Of a stretch of DNA of 64,000 nt, positions 44,810 through 53,687 are shown one piece after another; the stretch's first letter is position 1, and each line of letters starts with the position of its first letter. The position numbers were made by a program, and so were the translations under genes. The notes under the pieces are model-generated. The model was not told the DNA's origin and did no database searches. It saw only the letters and a list, made by a program, of their open reading frames with translations. Origin of the DNA: Rhodococcus sp. G-MC3 (GTDB taxonomy: Bacteria; Actinomycetota; Actinomycetes; Mycobacteriales; Mycobacteriaceae); assembly GCF_030063335.1 (NCBI RefSeq), contig NZ_JASISW010000001.1, positions 1 to 64,000 of the forward strand. Direction: 5' to 3'.

Positions 44810-45847
44810 ATGAGCAACCCACGCGCCCGCAAGCTCAGGCCGGTTCCCGACGCCGAGCCACGGCTGATCTTCAGAACCGTGCACGGCTATCGGCGAGCAT
44901 TCCGGATGGCGGGCGAGGGCCCAGTCCTACTGCTCATCCACGGTATCGGCGACAACTCCGAGACATGGAACGACGTCATCCCGCATCTCGCACAGAATTA
45001 CACTGTCATCGCGCCGGATCTGCTCGGTCACGGCCGCTCGGACAAGCCTCGTGCGGACTACTCGGTAGCCGCATACGCGAACGGAATGCGCGATTTACTG
45101 TCGGTACTGGGGATCGAACATGTGACCGTGGTCGGCCATTCACTCGGCGGCGGCGTCGCAATGCAGTTCTCCTACCAGTTCCCTCACATGGTCGACCGTC
45201 TCGTTCTCGTCTCGTCGGGAGGCGTCACGAAGGACGTTCACCCGCTGCTTCGACTCGCCTCCCTCCCTTTGGCCAGCGAGTTCGTGAAGCTTCTCAGGCT
45301 CCCCGGCGCAATGCCCATGGTGAAATTGGCAGGGGCGATGATCGGCAAACTCAACGGCTCACCTCTGCGTCCGGGCGCACTTCTGCACGACACTCCGGAT
45401 TTGGTCCGGGTACTGAGCGCACTTCCCGATCCCACCGCGTACGAGGCGTATCTGAGAACTCTGCGCGCCGTCGTAGATTGGCGCGGCCAGGTCGTCACCA
45501 TGCTGGACCGCTGTTACCTGACCGAAAATCTGCCGGTGCTGCTCGTGTGGGGCGATGAGGACTCCGTCATACCCGTCAGCCACGCGCATCTGGCGCACTC
45601 CGCGATGCCAGGTTCGCACCTCTCCGTGTTCCGCAGGTCCGGGCATTTCCCGTTCCGCGACGACCCAATGCGTTTCCTTCACGTGTTGGAGGAGTTCTGC
45701 GCGTCCACCCCGACCCTCGATTTCGACGAGTCGCGTTGGAGACACCTGCTCATCACAGGCGTCGGCGAGGACATGATCACGGGCAACGCAACTACCCGCT
45801 TGGCAGTTCTCGGCGCGATGGGCTCGGACGAGCGCAGTGCTACATAA
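44810..45847 (+). CDS. Alpha/beta fold hydrolase (Rv2715-like)
   Basis: A 345-residue protein. LLLIHGIGDNSETWNDVIPH (oxyanion loop), IAPDLLGHGRSDKPRADYS, VVGHSLGGGVAMQFSYQFP (nucleophile Ser in GHSLGG), VWGDEDSVIPVSHA (acid), and a His in FRRSGHFPFRDDP complete the triad. Related proteins are esterases, epoxide hydrolases or C-C hydrolases; the substrate is unknown. AGGAGG (44800-44805) supports ATG 44810 over an upstream in-frame ATG. A DExH helicase gene follows 69 bases later. Confidence 0.88.
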   Translation: MSNPRARKLRPVPDAEPRLIFRTVHGYRRAFRMAGEGPVLLLIHGIGDNSETWNDVIPHLAQNYTVIAPDLLGHGRSDKPRADYSVAAYANGMRDLLSVLGIEHVTVVGHSLGGGVAMQFSYQFPHMVDRLVLVSSGGVTKDVHPLLRLASLPLASEFVKLLRLPGAMPMVKLAGAMIGKLNGSPLRPGALLHDTPDLVRVLSALPDPTAYEAYLRTLRAVVDWRGQVVTMLDRCYLTENLPVLLVWGDEDSVIPVSHAHLAHSAMPGSHLSVFRRSGHFPFRDDPMRFLHVLEEFCASTPTLDFDESRWRHLLITGVGEDMITGNATTRLAVLGAMGSDERSAT

Positions 45848-45916
45848 GCAATCAGCGCAGTTGTCAGGAACAGGCCGATGCTGCCTACCTGGCATTCGCC
45901 CCATAACCTTGTAGGC

Positions 45917-48427
45917 GTGCTCCTCTCCGAACTCGTCCCAGCGCCCACCACCGACGAGGCTCAGGACCCGGATACTCTGTTCGACATTTTCACGACATGG
46001 ACATCCGAACGCGGACTGGCGTTGTATCCGGCCCAGGAAGAAGCTCTGATCGAGCTGGTGTCGGGCTCCAACGTCATCCTTGCCACACCCACGGGATCGG
46101 GAAAGTCGATGGTGGCGGTCGGTGCTCATTTCGCCGCCATGGCGGCCGGCAAGCGCACGTTCTACACCGCGCCGATCAAGGCACTCGTCAGCGAGAAGTT
46201 CTTCGCGCTGTGCGACATCTTCGGCGCACAGAACGTCGGGATGATGACCGGCGACGCATCGGTGAACTCGTCGGCTCCGATCGTCTGCGCGACCGCGGAG
46301 ATCGTAGCGAACTTGGCACTGCGTCAGGGTGCGGACTCCGATATCGGCCAGGTCGTGATGGATGAGTTCCACTACTACTCCGAACCGGATCGCGGATGGG
46401 CCTGGCAGGTCCCGCTGATCGAACTGCCGAACGCACAGTTCCTCCTCATGTCCGCGACGCTGGGTGACGTTTCGTTCTTTCGCGACGACCTGACTCGCCG
46501 CACCGGGCGTCCGACGACCGTCGTATCGGGCACCGATCGCCCGGTCCCGCTGATGTTCTCGTACGTCACGACGCCGATCGGCGAAACTATCGAGGAGTTG
46601 GTGAACACCCATCTCGCCCCGGTGTACGTTGTTCATTTCACGCAGGCTTCGGCGCTGGAACGCGCGCAGGCACTGACGAGTGTGAACGTTGCGTCCAAAC
46701 CGGAGAAGCAGGCGATCGCCGAAGCGATCGGTCAGTTCAGATTCACGACCGGATTCGGCAAGACGCTCTCGCGCCTCGTACGCCACGGTATCGGCGTACA
46801 TCACGCGGGCATGCTGCCGAAATACCGCCGGCTCGTCGAGAAATTGGCACAGGACGGCTTGCTGAAGGTCATTTGTGGCACGGACACTCTCGGCGTCGGC
46901 ATCAACGTTCCCATCAGGACAGTACTGTTCACCGGACTGACGAAGTACGACGGAATCCGCACCCGCAAGCTTCGAGCGCGAGAGTTTCACCAAATCGCAG
47001 GCCGCGCCGGCCGGGCCGGTTACGACACCCTGGGCACCGTCGTCGTCGAAGCCCCCGAGCACGACATCGAAAATGCCCGACTCGTCGCCAAAGCAGGCGA
47101 CGATCCCAAGAAACTCAAGCGAGTCCAGCGCAAGAAAGCACCCGACGGGTTCGTCTCGTGGGGCGAGCCGACTTTCGAGCGAATTGTCGTCGCCAGCCCG
47201 GAGGCACTGGTGTCGAGGTTCTCGGTCAGCAACGCGATGCTTCTGAACGTCATTGCGCGGCCCGGGAACTGCTTCACCGCGATGCGGCATCTGCTGGAGG
47301 ACAACCACGAGGCGCGGCCCGCGCAGCGAAAGCACATTTTGCGCGCGATCACCCTGTATCGGGGGCTCGTCGCTGCCGGGATCGTCGAGCAACTCCGTGA
47401 ACCGGACGGCGACGGTCGCCATGCTCGGTTGACAATGGATCTGCAGCCCAACTTCGCATTGAATCAACCCCTCTCCCCTTTTGCCCTCGCCACGTTCGAA
47501 CTCCTCGACGTCGAGTCGCCCACCCATGCCCTCGATGTGGTGTCCGTCATCGAGTCGACGCTGGACGATCCTCGCCAGATTCTGATGGCGCAGCAGCACG
47601 CGGCGCGAGGCGAGGCGGTCTCGCAGATGAAGGCGGACGGCATCGAATACGAGGAGCGCATGGAGCTGCTCGAAGAGGTGTCGTGGCCGAAACCTCTTGT
47701 CGAGCTCCTTGTTCCGGCGTTCGAGATCTACCGAGGTGGGCATCCGTGGCTCAACGAAGTTGCACTGTCGCCCAAGTCGGTGGTCCGCGACATGATCGAG
47801 CGTGCGATGACGTTCGCCGAACTGATCAGTCACGACAGTTTGACGCGGTCCGAGGGTCTCGTTCTTCGGTATCTCGCGGACGCGTACCGTGCACTGCGCC
47901 AAACGGTCCCGCCCGAAGCCCGCACCGAGGAGGTTCAGGACATCACCGAGTGGCTGGGTGAGCTGATTCGCCAGGTCGACTCGAGCTTGCTCGACGAATG
48001 GGAGAATCTCACGGACCCCGGCGAAGAGCCGGAGTCGAAGCCTGAGGCGTATGGCGGCGACACGCCGAGGCCCATTACGGCCAACCTTCGCGCGTTCCGA
48101 ATCCTGGTCCGCAATGCCATGTTCAAGCGGATCGAGCTCGCCGCGGCACGGCGATGGAACGAGCTGGACGATCTCGACGACGGCCCGGACTGGGAGTCGG
48201 ACTTGGAGCCCTACTTCGACGAGTACGGCGAGATCGGCACCGGCCCGTCTGCACGTGGCCCGGCGTTGTTCGAGCTGTCGGTAGGCCGGGATCAGACGTC
48301 GGTTCGCCAGATCATCGAGGATCCGGCGGGCGACCAAGGGTGGTCGGTAAACGCCGTCATTGATCTGGACGAGTCGAATGCGTTGGGCGAGATCGTCTTC
48401 GACGACGTGACCATCATCGCAGGCTGA
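45917..48427 (+). CDS. Ski2-like DExH-box helicase with DUF3516
   Basis: An 836-residue SF2 helicase: LATPTGSGKSMVAVGAH (Walker A), TFYTAPIKALVSEKFF, VVMDEFHYYSEPDRGWAWQV (DEFH box), LLMSATLGD, IGVHHAGMLPKYRRLVEKL, VICGTDTLGVGINVPIRT and HQIAGRAGRAGYDTLG (motif VI). The C-terminal half is the DUF3516 region, replacing the ratchet and arch seen in other Ski2 helicases. A role in RNA processing or repair is inferred from the family only. GTG 45917 gives MLLSELVPAP; the ribosome site is weak. Confidence 0.92.
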   Translation: MLLSELVPAPTTDEAQDPDTLFDIFTTWTSERGLALYPAQEEALIELVSGSNVILATPTGSGKSMVAVGAHFAAMAAGKRTFYTAPIKALVSEKFFALCDIFGAQNVGMMTGDASVNSSAPIVCATAEIVANLALRQGADSDIGQVVMDEFHYYSEPDRGWAWQVPLIELPNAQFLLMSATLGDVSFFRDDLTRRTGRPTTVVSGTDRPVPLMFSYVTTPIGETIEELVNTHLAPVYVVHFTQASALERAQALTSVNVASKPEKQAIAEAIGQFRFTTGFGKTLSRLVRHGIGVHHAGMLPKYRRLVEKLAQDGLLKVICGTDTLGVGINVPIRTVLFTGLTKYDGIRTRKLRAREFHQIAGRAGRAGYDTLGTVVVEAPEHDIENARLVAKAGDDPKKLKRVQRKKAPDGFVSWGEPTFERIVVASPEALVSRFSVSNAMLLNVIARPGNCFTAMRHLLEDNHEARPAQRKHILRAITLYRGLVAAGIVEQLREPDGDGRHARLTMDLQPNFALNQPLSPFALATFELLDVESPTHALDVVSVIESTLDDPRQILMAQQHAARGEAVSQMKADGIEYEERMELLEEVSWPKPLVELLVPAFEIYRGGHPWLNEVALSPKSVVRDMIERAMTFAELISHDSLTRSEGLVLRYLADAYRALRQTVPPEARTEEVQDITEWLGELIRQVDSSLLDEWENLTDPGEEPESKPEAYGGDTPRPITANLRAFRILVRNAMFKRIELAAARRWNELDDLDDGPDWESDLEPYFDEYGEIGTGPSARGPALFELSVGRDQTSVRQIIEDPAGDQGWSVNAVIDLDESNALGEIVFDDVTIIAG

Positions 48428-48440
48428 GGCTCGGCGCCGA

Positions 48441-49361
48441 TCAGACGCCCACAAGGCCCCCGACTCGGGCGATCAACTCGGCGACGGCCGCGTACTCGTC
48501 CGCTCGTGCACTCGACGACCGGTGAACCAGGCCCATCTTTCGCCCGGGCCGTGGCTGCGCGAATTCGACAATCCCCAACGCACCCTTGCCTGTTTCGACC
48601 GATACCGCGGACCGCGGGATCAGCGTAACTCCGAGACCACCGGCGACGCACTGCACGATCGTGGCGAGCGACGTCGCGCGCGTGTCCCCGGCAGGGTGTG
48701 CCGCGTTGACGGACCGGCAGAGGTCGATCGTCTGATCACGGAGGCAGTGGCCGTCATCGAGCAGAAGAATGGGGAGGGTCGCCAACGCCGACAACGGAAG
48801 GTCCGAGCGCCCATCGAGATCATGCCCTTCGGGGACCACGAGCAAGAACTCCTCTGTGTAGAGCGGCAACTCGACGAGACCCGGTTCTCCCGACGGCAGC
48901 GCGAGAACGGCGGCTTCGATCTCTCCCGCCCGCAGAGACGCCAGTAGACGTTCGGTCTGATCCTCCACGATGAACGGGGCCACATCGGGGAACTCGGCTC
49001 GCAGGGCAGGAAGCAGCGCCGGGAGGACGTAGGGCGCGACGGTCGGGATCAAACCGAGGCGGAGTGGGCCGGACAGCGAGCCCCCGAGTCCCGACGCGTC
49101 GGCCATGAAACCGTCGGCCGACTCGATCGTTGACCGCGCGCGATCGAGAAGCTGCGTTCCTGCCGTCGTCATCAAGACCTTTCGAGTGCTTCGCTCGACG
49201 AGCTTGACCCCGAGACCGTGTTCGAGCGACGCGAGCGCCTGTGACAATGTGGGCTGGCTTACATTCAACATCGATGCGGCACTGCCGAAATGGCGATGCT
49301 GGGCCACCGCGACGAACGCACGCAGCTGTGACAGTGTCGGTTGATAGCTTTGATCAGGCAC
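48441..49361 (-). CDS. oxyR: Hydrogen peroxide-sensing regulator OxyR
   Basis: A 306-residue LysR-type regulator. The winged helix (TLSQLRAFVAVAQHRHFGSA, SMLNVSQPTLSQALASLEHG) is followed by an effector domain with the OxyR redox pair DDGHCLRDQTIDLC, two Cys separated by eight residues exactly as Cys199/Cys208 of E. coli. This identifies it as OxyR rather than a generic LysR protein. It is divergent from ahpC-ahpD, its usual targets, and apparently intact, unlike the degraded oxyR of M. tuberculosis. GTG 49361 is chosen by the LysR N-terminus; ATG 49388 is the alternative. Confidence 0.93.
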   Translation of the reverse strand: MPDQSYQPTLSQLRAFVAVAQHRHFGSAASMLNVSQPTLSQALASLEHGLGVKLVERSTRKVLMTTAGTQLLDRARSTIESADGFMADASGLGGSLSGPLRLGLIPTVAPYVLPALLPALRAEFPDVAPFIVEDQTERLLASLRAGEIEAAVLALPSGEPGLVELPLYTEEFLLVVPEGHDLDGRSDLPLSALATLPILLLDDGHCLRDQTIDLCRSVNAAHPAGDTRATSLATIVQCVAGGLGVTLIPRSAVSVETGKGALGIVEFAQPRPGRKMGLVHRSSSARADEYAAVAELIARVGGLVGV

Positions 49362-49545
49362 GCCTATGAGTGTAGTGCTACCCATCACCTTTACCTTTCA
49401 CGCCTACTTTGGCACACTCGTACTAGTCGGAGCCGCATCGCAGTTGCAGGCTCACTGTCTGTGTGACTCACATACCAACATCAGCGACTCACACCACCAT
49501 CAGCGCGGGACGAAGCGCGCACGCACCACTACAGAGGAGGACCCT
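49362..49545. promoter_or_regulatory. oxyR-ahpC divergent control region
   Basis: A 184-base gap that should hold the OxyR site and both promoters. A short inverted repeat TGAT-N7-ATCA overlaps the first oxyR codons and GTAGTGCTAC is palindromic at 49371-49380, but neither is a convincing OxyR operator. GAGGAGG (49534-49540) is the ahpC ribosome site. Confidence 0.5.
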
Positions 49546-50133
49546 ATGGCCCTGTTGACAATTGGCGACCAATTCCCGTCCTACAACCTCACCGGAGTGA
49601 TCGGCGGTGACCTTTCGAAGGTCAACGCACAGCAGCCCGACGACTACTTCACCACTGTCACGAGCGACGACTACGCAGGCAAGTGGCGCATCGTGTTCTT
49701 CTGGCCGAAGGACTTCACCTTCGTGTGCCCCACCGAGATCGCGGCGTTCGGAAAGCTCGAGGAGGAGTTCGCCGATCGCGATGCCCAGGTTCTCGGCGCG
49801 TCGGTCGACAACGAGTTCGTGCACTTCCAGTGGCGTGCACAGCACGAGGACCTCAAAACCCTCCCCTTCCCGATCCTTTCCGACCTCAAGCGTGAACTTG
49901 CTTCTGCTGCAGGCGTTCTCAATTCCGACGGTGTCGCCGATCGCGCAACGTTCATCGTCGACCCCAACAACGAGATTCAGTTCGTCTCCGTCACAGCCGG
50001 CTCTGTCGGCCGTAACGTCGACGAGGTCCTCCGCGTTCTGGATGCACTGCAGTCCGACGAACTGTGCGCATGCAACTGGAAGAAGGGCGACCCGACCATC
50101 GACGCGGGCGAGCTTCTGACGGCGAGCGTCTGA
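49546..50133 (+). CDS. ahpC: Alkyl hydroperoxide reductase AhpC (peroxiredoxin)
   Basis: A 195-residue 2-Cys peroxiredoxin. The peroxidatic Cys is in [15 protein letters not shown] and the C-terminal cysteines are in [13 protein letters not shown], the CxC form of actinobacterial AhpC that is reduced by AhpD rather than AhpF. It reduces H2O2, organic peroxides and peroxynitrite in the cytoplasm. The start is fixed by GAGGAGG 5 bases upstream. ahpD follows with one base between, and oxyR is divergent. Confidence 0.97.
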   Translation: MALLTIGDQFPSYNLTGVIGGDLSKVNAQQPDDYFTTVTSDDYAGKWRIVFFWPKDFTFVCPTEIAAFGKLEEEFADRDAQVLGASVDNEFVHFQWRAQHEDLKTLPFPILSDLKRELASAAGVLNSDGVADRATFIVDPNNEIQFVSVTAGSVGRNVDEVLRVLDALQSDELCACNWKKGDPTIDAGELLTASV

Positions 50134-50134
50134 C

Positions 50135-50674
50135 ATGAGCGTCGACAATCTCAAGAACGCTCTCCCCGAGTACGCCAAAGATCTCAAACTCAACCTGAGT
50201 TCCATCGCGCGGACGACGGTTCTGAACGAGCAGCAGCTGTGGGGCACACTCCTGGCTACTGCCGCCGCTACCAAGTCGGCGACGACGCTGAAAGAAATCG
50301 CCGAGGAGGCTGCGGACACACTGTCCGCCGAGGCCTACAACGCGGCCCTCGGTGCAGCGTCGATCATGGGCATGAACAACGTCTTCTACCGCACCAAAGG
50401 TTACCTGGATGGCCAATACGACGACCTGCGTGCAGGTTTGCGTATGAACATCATCGGTAACCCTGGCGTCGAGAAGGCCGACTTCGAACTGTGGTCTCTT
50501 GCAGTTTCGGCCGTCAACGGCTGTGGGCACTGCCTGGAGGCGCACGAAAAGACCCTTCGCGGCGAAGGTGTCGACCGTGAGGTCATCTTCGAATCGATCC
50601 GGGTCGCGTCCATCGTCGCAGGCGTCGGCCAGGCCATCGAGACCAGCCGCACGCTCGACGGAGTCACCGTCTGA
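50135..50674 (+). CDS. ahpD: Alkyl hydroperoxide reductase AhpD
   Basis: A 179-residue all-helical protein with the thiol-disulfide CxxC centre [17 protein letters not shown] (Cys130/Cys133 type, His137 type) and a conserved Glu in ADFELWSLA. It passes electrons from lipoylated dihydrolipoamide acyltransferase to AhpC. Translationally adjacent to ahpC; together they form the OxyR-controlled peroxide defence operon. Confidence 0.97.
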   Translation: MSVDNLKNALPEYAKDLKLNLSSIARTTVLNEQQLWGTLLATAAATKSATTLKEIAEEAADTLSAEAYNAALGAASIMGMNNVFYRTKGYLDGQYDDLRAGLRMNIIGNPGVEKADFELWSLAVSAVNGCGHCLEAHEKTLRGEGVDREVIFESIRVASIVAGVGQAIETSRTLDGVTV

Positions 50675-50689
50675 TCTGCTCACCCTCAG

Positions 50690-50727
50690 GAGAACGGCCC
50701 GCATACATTGGTATGGGGGCCGTTCTC
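50690..50727 (+). terminator. Terminator after ahpD
   Basis: gagaacggcccgcatac (50690-50706) pairs with gtatgggggccgttctc (50711-50727) with one mismatch and a 4-base loop, 15 bases after the ahpD stop. Confidence 0.85.
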
Positions 50728-50758
50728 ATCGGTCCGGCCTGGCGGTAGGTTGGAGCCC

Positions 50759-51430
50759 ATGAGCCTCGAAGTCGCAGTGGTACGGGTGTTCACCGACGAC
50801 ACCGGACAACACGGTAACGAACTCGGAATCGTCTGGGCCGATGCAGTTCCCACTCGGGACAGGCAGGCCCTCGCCACCGATCTCGGATTCAGCGAGACCA
50901 TCTTCTACTCATCGGACGGTTCGACCCGCGCGAGTGCAACCATCTACACGCCGGCCGCCCCCTTGCCGTTCGCGGGCCATCCCACTGTCGGTCTGTCCTG
51001 GTGGCTTCGTGAACGCGGCACTCCGCTCGAGACCCTGTCGGTTCCAGCCGCCGATCTGGCCGTCCGCTACGACGCCGACCTCACGTGGATCCGCGCCAAG
51101 GCCGAGTGGGCCCCGGTATTCGACATCCACCCCGTAGCGTCAGTCGACGAAGTCGATGCCGCCGATCCATCATCTTTCACCGAGGGTCACCATTACGTGT
51201 GGGCGTGGACAGATCGCGATGCCGGTGCCATTCGATCGCGAATGTTCGCACCCGACATGGGAATCACCGAGGACGAGGCAACCGGGTCTGCTGCCGTTCG
51301 CATCAGCGCCGAACTGAGCCGCAGCCTGGCGATTCGGCAGGGATCAGGCTCACAGCTGTTCACCGGCTACAGCACCGAGTGGATCGAAGTCGGGGGCCGT
51401 ACCGTCGGCGATCGCACCATCACGCTCTGA
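50759..51430 (+). CDS. PhzF family isomerase-like protein (Rv2716-like)
   Basis: A 223-residue PhzF-fold protein, shorter than the usual 260-300. N-terminal GNELGIVWADA, the conserved FSETIFY with the catalytic-position Glu, PFAGHPTVGLSWWL, and second-half motif EDEATGSAAVRISAEL are all present, so the fold and active site appear complete. PhzF enzymes isomerise small unsaturated acids, but the substrate here is unknown. GGAG lies just before ATG 50759. The gene starts downstream of the ahpD terminator. Confidence 0.88.
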   Translation: MSLEVAVVRVFTDDTGQHGNELGIVWADAVPTRDRQALATDLGFSETIFYSSDGSTRASATIYTPAAPLPFAGHPTVGLSWWLRERGTPLETLSVPAADLAVRYDADLTWIRAKAEWAPVFDIHPVASVDEVDAADPSSFTEGHHYVWAWTDRDAGAIRSRMFAPDMGITEDEATGSAAVRISAELSRSLAIRQGSGSQLFTGYSTEWIEVGGRTVGDRTITL

Positions 51431-51453
51431 GCGCGATCACCCGTGCGCAGCCA

Positions 51454-52155
51454 TCAACCCATGTGCACATCCCCGGCGTGCACATCCCCCGCGTGCACAT
51501 CCCCCGCGGGCACGTCCACTGCGATCTCGTCGCCCAGGTGGACACCCTCCGCGAGGGGTAGCCGGTCACCGCTCCAAAAACTCCCTGGATCGAACCAGTT
51601 CGCCTTCTTGTTACCGATCAGCAAACCCATCGAGTCGTACGTCATGGCAACCACTTCCGCGCAATAGACAGTTTCCAAAGCAGCGCTCTTGTGCCCGCTT
51701 CTGCGAAAGCTCGGCACGCGGCCTTTGAACCATCGGCCCGCAAGCGTCGCCGTAGTCGGGAACGCCGTTCCGTCCATTCGCGCGATGGTGCGCATCAACG
51801 CATCCTCCTGCTCGCGAGTCACCGCCTCGCCCGCATTCGACCTGCCGAGCTGCCTGAGCCAGCAGCGCTGCTCGTACCTGTTCGTCCACTGCATCACCGC
51901 GGCGCGGAGATCATGCAGCTGAACACCGCGCTGAAAGTTACCGGTCCACATGTCCTGCAACGTTTTTCCTAGCTCGGCGTGCCACATCAGCGGAGGGAGA
52001 TCGTCGACGACGACGGCCATTCCGACGTGATTGACCGGACTGTTCGTCAACGTCTGGATCGCACGATCAGCTGGAGAGTGGCCGCGGAAGATCCAGATGT
52101 CGCCGGTGCGAGTCGCATCCACCGCTGTGTTCAGATCGATTCGCGACTCTTTCAT
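51454..52155 (-). CDS. Permuted papain-like (YiiX/NlpC-P60 superfamily) protein
   Basis: A 233-residue protein that I place tentatively in the permuted papain-like amidase group: DIWIFRGHSPADRAIQTLT and a conserved His in SPVNHVGMAVV near residue 41, and a Cys in ALETVYCAEVVAMTYDSMGL in the second half, the order expected for circular permutation (His before Cys). No signal peptide is seen, so it may act in the cytoplasm. The C-terminal tail has AGDVH repeats encoded by a 15-base tandem repeat. Substrate unknown. Confidence 0.6.
   Translation of the reverse strand: MKESRIDLNTAVDATRTGDIWIFRGHSPADRAIQTLTNSPVNHVGMAVVVDDLPPLMWHAELGKTLQDMWTGNFQRGVQLHDLRAAVMQWTNRYEQRCWLRQLGRSNAGEAVTREQEDALMRTIARMDGTAFPTTATLAGRWFKGRVPSFRRSGHKSAALETVYCAEVVAMTYDSMGLLIGNKKANWFDPGSFWSGDRLPLAEGVHLGDEIAVDVPAGDVHAGDVHAGDVHMG
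51463..51522 (-). repeat. 15-bp tandem repeat at the end of the papain-like gene
   Basis: gtgcacatccccggc-type units at 51463-51477, 51478-51492 and 51493-51507 plus a diverged fourth (51508-51522) encode repeated GDVHA at the extreme C-terminus. Confidence 0.9.
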
Positions 52156-52209
52156 GTGACACAGCCTAGATCGTCGGGCAGTGTGACCGGCGACAAGTAC
52201 GGTGTAGCG

Positions 52210-52434
52210 ATGAAGCTGTGGAAGATCCTTGGGATGGCAGGCGTCGTCGGCGTGGCAGCTACCGGAGCTCTCGTCGTGAAGTCCGAGCGCACGAGACGGG
52301 CGTATGCGCCGGACGAAGTCCGGGATCAGCTGCACAATCGCTACGCCCGAGCAGGTGCGACTCCGCAGGTGGACGCTGCACCCGAGCGAACCCGGATGCA
52401 GCGACTCAAAGAACGATTCAGCCGAGCGCGCTGA
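52210..52434 (+). CDS. Small membrane protein of unknown function
   Basis: A 74-residue protein, MKLWKILGMAGVVGVAATGA, with one N-terminal membrane segment and a strongly basic, Arg-rich C-terminal half (TRRAYAPDEVRDQLHNRYAR, MQRLKERFSRAR). The layout is that of a membrane-anchored cytoplasmic tail. Its 3' end overlaps the converging aminotransferase gene by 17 bases. No ribosome site is obvious, but an actinobacterial protein of this shape is familiar to me without a function. Confidence 0.65.
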   Translation: MKLWKILGMAGVVGVAATGALVVKSERTRRAYAPDEVRDQLHNRYARAGATPQVDAAPERTRMQRLKERFSRAR

Positions 52435-53674
52435 GAATTCGGCCGGCGAGATCTTCCACCTCGGCGTCGGTCATCACGAACGACGGCGAGATCTGCATAG
52501 CACCCTGACCGGCAGCGCGGCCGGACACGCCGTGCCTACGCAACGTTCCGACTAAGGGAAGTGCTTCGGCCGGGTCGACAAGTTGCACCGCCGCTACCGC
52601 ACCGAGGCCGCTACGAACCTCCTGTACACGCGGGTGCTCGGCGAGCGGCGCCAGGTGGGTGTGCAACGAGGTCTCGAGGCGAGCCGACTCCTGAAGTAGG
52701 TTTTCGCGCTCCATGATGTCGAGCGTCGCCATCGCCGCAGCAGCAGCTCCGGCGTGACCGCCGTAGGTGTAGCCGTGTCGCCACCAGACGCCGCCGGCGA
52801 AGAAGGGCTCGGCGACATGCGGGGCGATGAAGACGGCGCCCATCGGAACGTATCCCGACGTCAGTCCTTTGGCCGTGGTCATCAAGTCCGGCTGCAGGTC
52901 GAATTTGGTCGATGCGAACCAGGCTCCGCCGATCCTGCCGAATCCTGTGACGACCTCGTCGGCGACGAACAGGACGTCGTGGTCGCGGCATATCTGCCGA
53001 ACTTCCTGTAGATAGCCCTCGGGGGGGAGGTATACCCCACCCGCACCGATGATCGGTTCGCAGAAGAAGGCAGCGATCTTCTCCGCACCCACCTCTTCGA
53101 TGAGCGACAGCAGACTCTTCGCGTCGTCCCACGAAACGGTGCGAGCGTCCGCCATCAACGTGCCGTAGTTCTCGTGATTGACCGGGATGCCGGCCAACGA
53201 AGTACCCGCGACATGCATTCCGTGGTAGGCCTTCTGGCGTCCGACGATCATCGTCTTTCCAGGCTGGCCGACCTCGTGCCAGTACCGCCTGGCAAGCTTG
53301 GCTGCAGTATCGATCGAGTCCGACCCACCTGAGGTGAAGAAGACCTTGCTCCCTGCGACGGGCGCGATCTCACCGAGACGTTCCGCCAACGCCAGTGTCG
53401 TCTCCGGAACGAAGTCGCCGAAGTTCGAATAGTGGGCCAACGAACCCAGCTGGGCTGCAACGGCGTCGGCGATCTCGGTGCGGCCGTGGCCGACGTTGGT
53501 GAACCACAGACCGGCGGTGGCGTCGAGATACTTGTTGCCCTCGCGATCCCAGATATAGGCGCCCTCACCACGCGATACGACGAATGGGCCGTTCTTGGTC
53601 ACGGCTCCCATATCGGCAAAACCGTGCCACAGCGCGGAATGAGTGGATTCGTACGTCGGCTCTGCAGAAGACAT
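52418..53674 (-). CDS. Class III (omega-amino acid) aminotransferase
   Basis: A 418-residue PLP enzyme of aminotransferase class III. Residues seen: DATAGLWFTNVGHGR, FFTSGGSDSIDTAAKLARR, RQKAYHGMHVAGTSLAG, FCEPIIGAGGVYLPPEGYL, LFVADEVVTGFGRIGGAW (Asp on the pyridine nitrogen) and MTTAKGLTSGYVPMGAV (Lys forming the Schiff base). The family transfers amino groups from beta-alanine, GABA, putrescine and similar amines to pyruvate or 2-oxoglutarate; the precise amine is unknown. It is preceded by a Pr6Pr membrane gene 13 bases upstream in the same direction. Confidence 0.92.
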   Translation of the reverse strand: MSSAEPTYESTHSALWHGFADMGAVTKNGPFVVSRGEGAYIWDREGNKYLDATAGLWFTNVGHGRTEIADAVAAQLGSLAHYSNFGDFVPETTLALAERLGEIAPVAGSKVFFTSGGSDSIDTAAKLARRYWHEVGQPGKTMIVGRQKAYHGMHVAGTSLAGIPVNHENYGTLMADARTVSWDDAKSLLSLIEEVGAEKIAAFFCEPIIGAGGVYLPPEGYLQEVRQICRDHDVLFVADEVVTGFGRIGGAWFASTKFDLQPDLMTTAKGLTSGYVPMGAVFIAPHVAEPFFAGGVWWRHGYTYGGHAGAAAAAMATLDIMERENLLQESARLETSLHTHLAPLAEHPRVQEVRSGLGAVAAVQLVDPAEALPLVGTLRRHGVSGRAAGQGAMQISPSFVMTDAEVEDLAGRILSALG

Positions 53675-53687
53675 GACGCGAGCTTAG

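Noticed and set aside
45359..48454. A 1031-codon open frame on the minus strand opposite the Ski2-like helicase
   Set aside because: It is a GC-bias shadow: translation is Arg/Asp/His-rich without domains, while the plus strand encodes a complete helicase.
49342..49356. TGAT-N7-ATCA inverted repeat as OxyR operator
   Set aside because: It lies in the first oxyR codons, is short, and does not resemble an OxyR site I can name.
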